Positions 6,136 to 6,317 of a DNA stretch of 6,317 nucleotides are shown piece after piece (position 1 is the stretch's first letter; the number at the start of each line of letters is the position of its first letter). Location: the NCBI GenBank assembly GCA_012513595.1, contig JAAZBY010000658.1, forward strand, positions 1 through 6,317, written 5' to 3'. The stretch comes from Chloroflexota bacterium (lineage in GTDB: Bacteria > Chloroflexota > Anaerolineae > UBA1429). The notes under the pieces were generated by a model. That model had not been told where the DNA came from and did not search any database. It saw nothing but the letters and a program-made list of their open reading frames with translations. The position numbers were made by a program, and so were the translations under genes.

Positions 6136-6317
6136 CTAGTACTCGCCCATGCCGCCGCCCCCGGCCGGTGCGGGCGGCTCCTTCACCGGGATGTCGGTGA
6201 TGAGGGCTTCGGTGGTCAGGATCATGGCCGCGATGGAGGCCGCGTTCTCGATCGCCGAACGCGTCACCTTGGTCGGATCGATGATCCCCAGGGTGTACAT
6301 GTTCCCAAACTGGTCCC
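6136..6317 (-). CDS. groL: GroEL (Hsp60 chaperonin), C-terminal 59 residues (runs off right edge)
   Basis: End of the large chaperonin subunit, which encloses and folds proteins in an ATP-driven double ring with GroES in the cytoplasm. The visible reading frame contains [20 protein letters not shown] and [14 protein letters not shown], the conserved GroEL C-terminal equatorial segment, then a tail rich in Pro, Ala and Gly ending GGGGMGEY and a TAG stop at 6136-6138. The usual long GGM repeat tail is shortened to a single GGGGM. The remaining roughly 480 residues and any groES lie to the right. It is convergent with the hsp20 pair, separated by 189 nt that hold two strong hairpins. No CIRCE element can be assessed because the promoter is outside the window. 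Confidence 0.96.
   Translation of the reverse strand, partial: DQFGNMYTLGIIDPTKVTRSAIENAASIAAMILTTEALITDIPVKEPPAPAGGGGMGEY

Overview
This 6.3 kb, GC-rich window holds a compact protein quality-control locus of a bacterium. The likely source is Chloroflexota (Anaerolineae-like). I infer this from an HspR-type repressor, a bacterial eRF1-like protein, a Pro/Ala-rich HtrA lipoprotein and paired Hsp20s in high-GC DNA; it is not proven. Nearly all of the sequence is coding, and I see no mobile element, CRISPR array, tRNA or rRNA.

Layout. A minus-strand operon fills positions 4685 down to 1. In transcription order it encodes a zinc-finger-less J-domain co-chaperone (4685-3744), an HtrA/Deg-family lipoprotein serine protease (3732-2488), the MerR-family heat-shock repressor HspR (2417-1986), a bacterial homologue of archaeal/eukaryotic release factor eRF1 (1948-863) and the N-terminal 260 residues of the disaggregase ClpB (780 to beyond the left edge). 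Divergent from it, on the plus strand, are two Hsp20/alpha-crystallin genes (4973-5407 and 5500-5946). They are followed by a perfect 32-nt palindrome that probably ends transcription. Convergent at the right edge is the C-terminal end of GroEL (minus strand, stop at 6136-6138).

Control region. The 287-bp gap between the J-protein gene and the first hsp20 gene carries two good sigma-70-type promoters facing away from each other (minus: TTGACA-N17-TACAAT; plus: TTGACA-N16-TATAAT). Their -35 hexamers and an 8-bp inverted repeat are arranged almost symmetrically around position 4838, which suggests both operons are controlled together. No full copy of the known HspR operator (HAIR) or of CIRCE is visible.

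How the genes fit together. Hsp20s hold unfolding proteins, the J-protein recruits DnaK, ClpB dissolves aggregates with DnaK, GroEL refolds, HtrA handles damaged exported proteins, and HspR is the likely feedback repressor. The unexpected member is the eRF1-like protein. It has a GGY in place of the catalytic GGQ loop, a four-cysteine zinc ribbon and an aRF1-like C-terminus, and it sits between hspR and clpB. This suggests a ribosome-rescue or translation quality-control step built into the heat-shock operon, and it is the most interesting item here.
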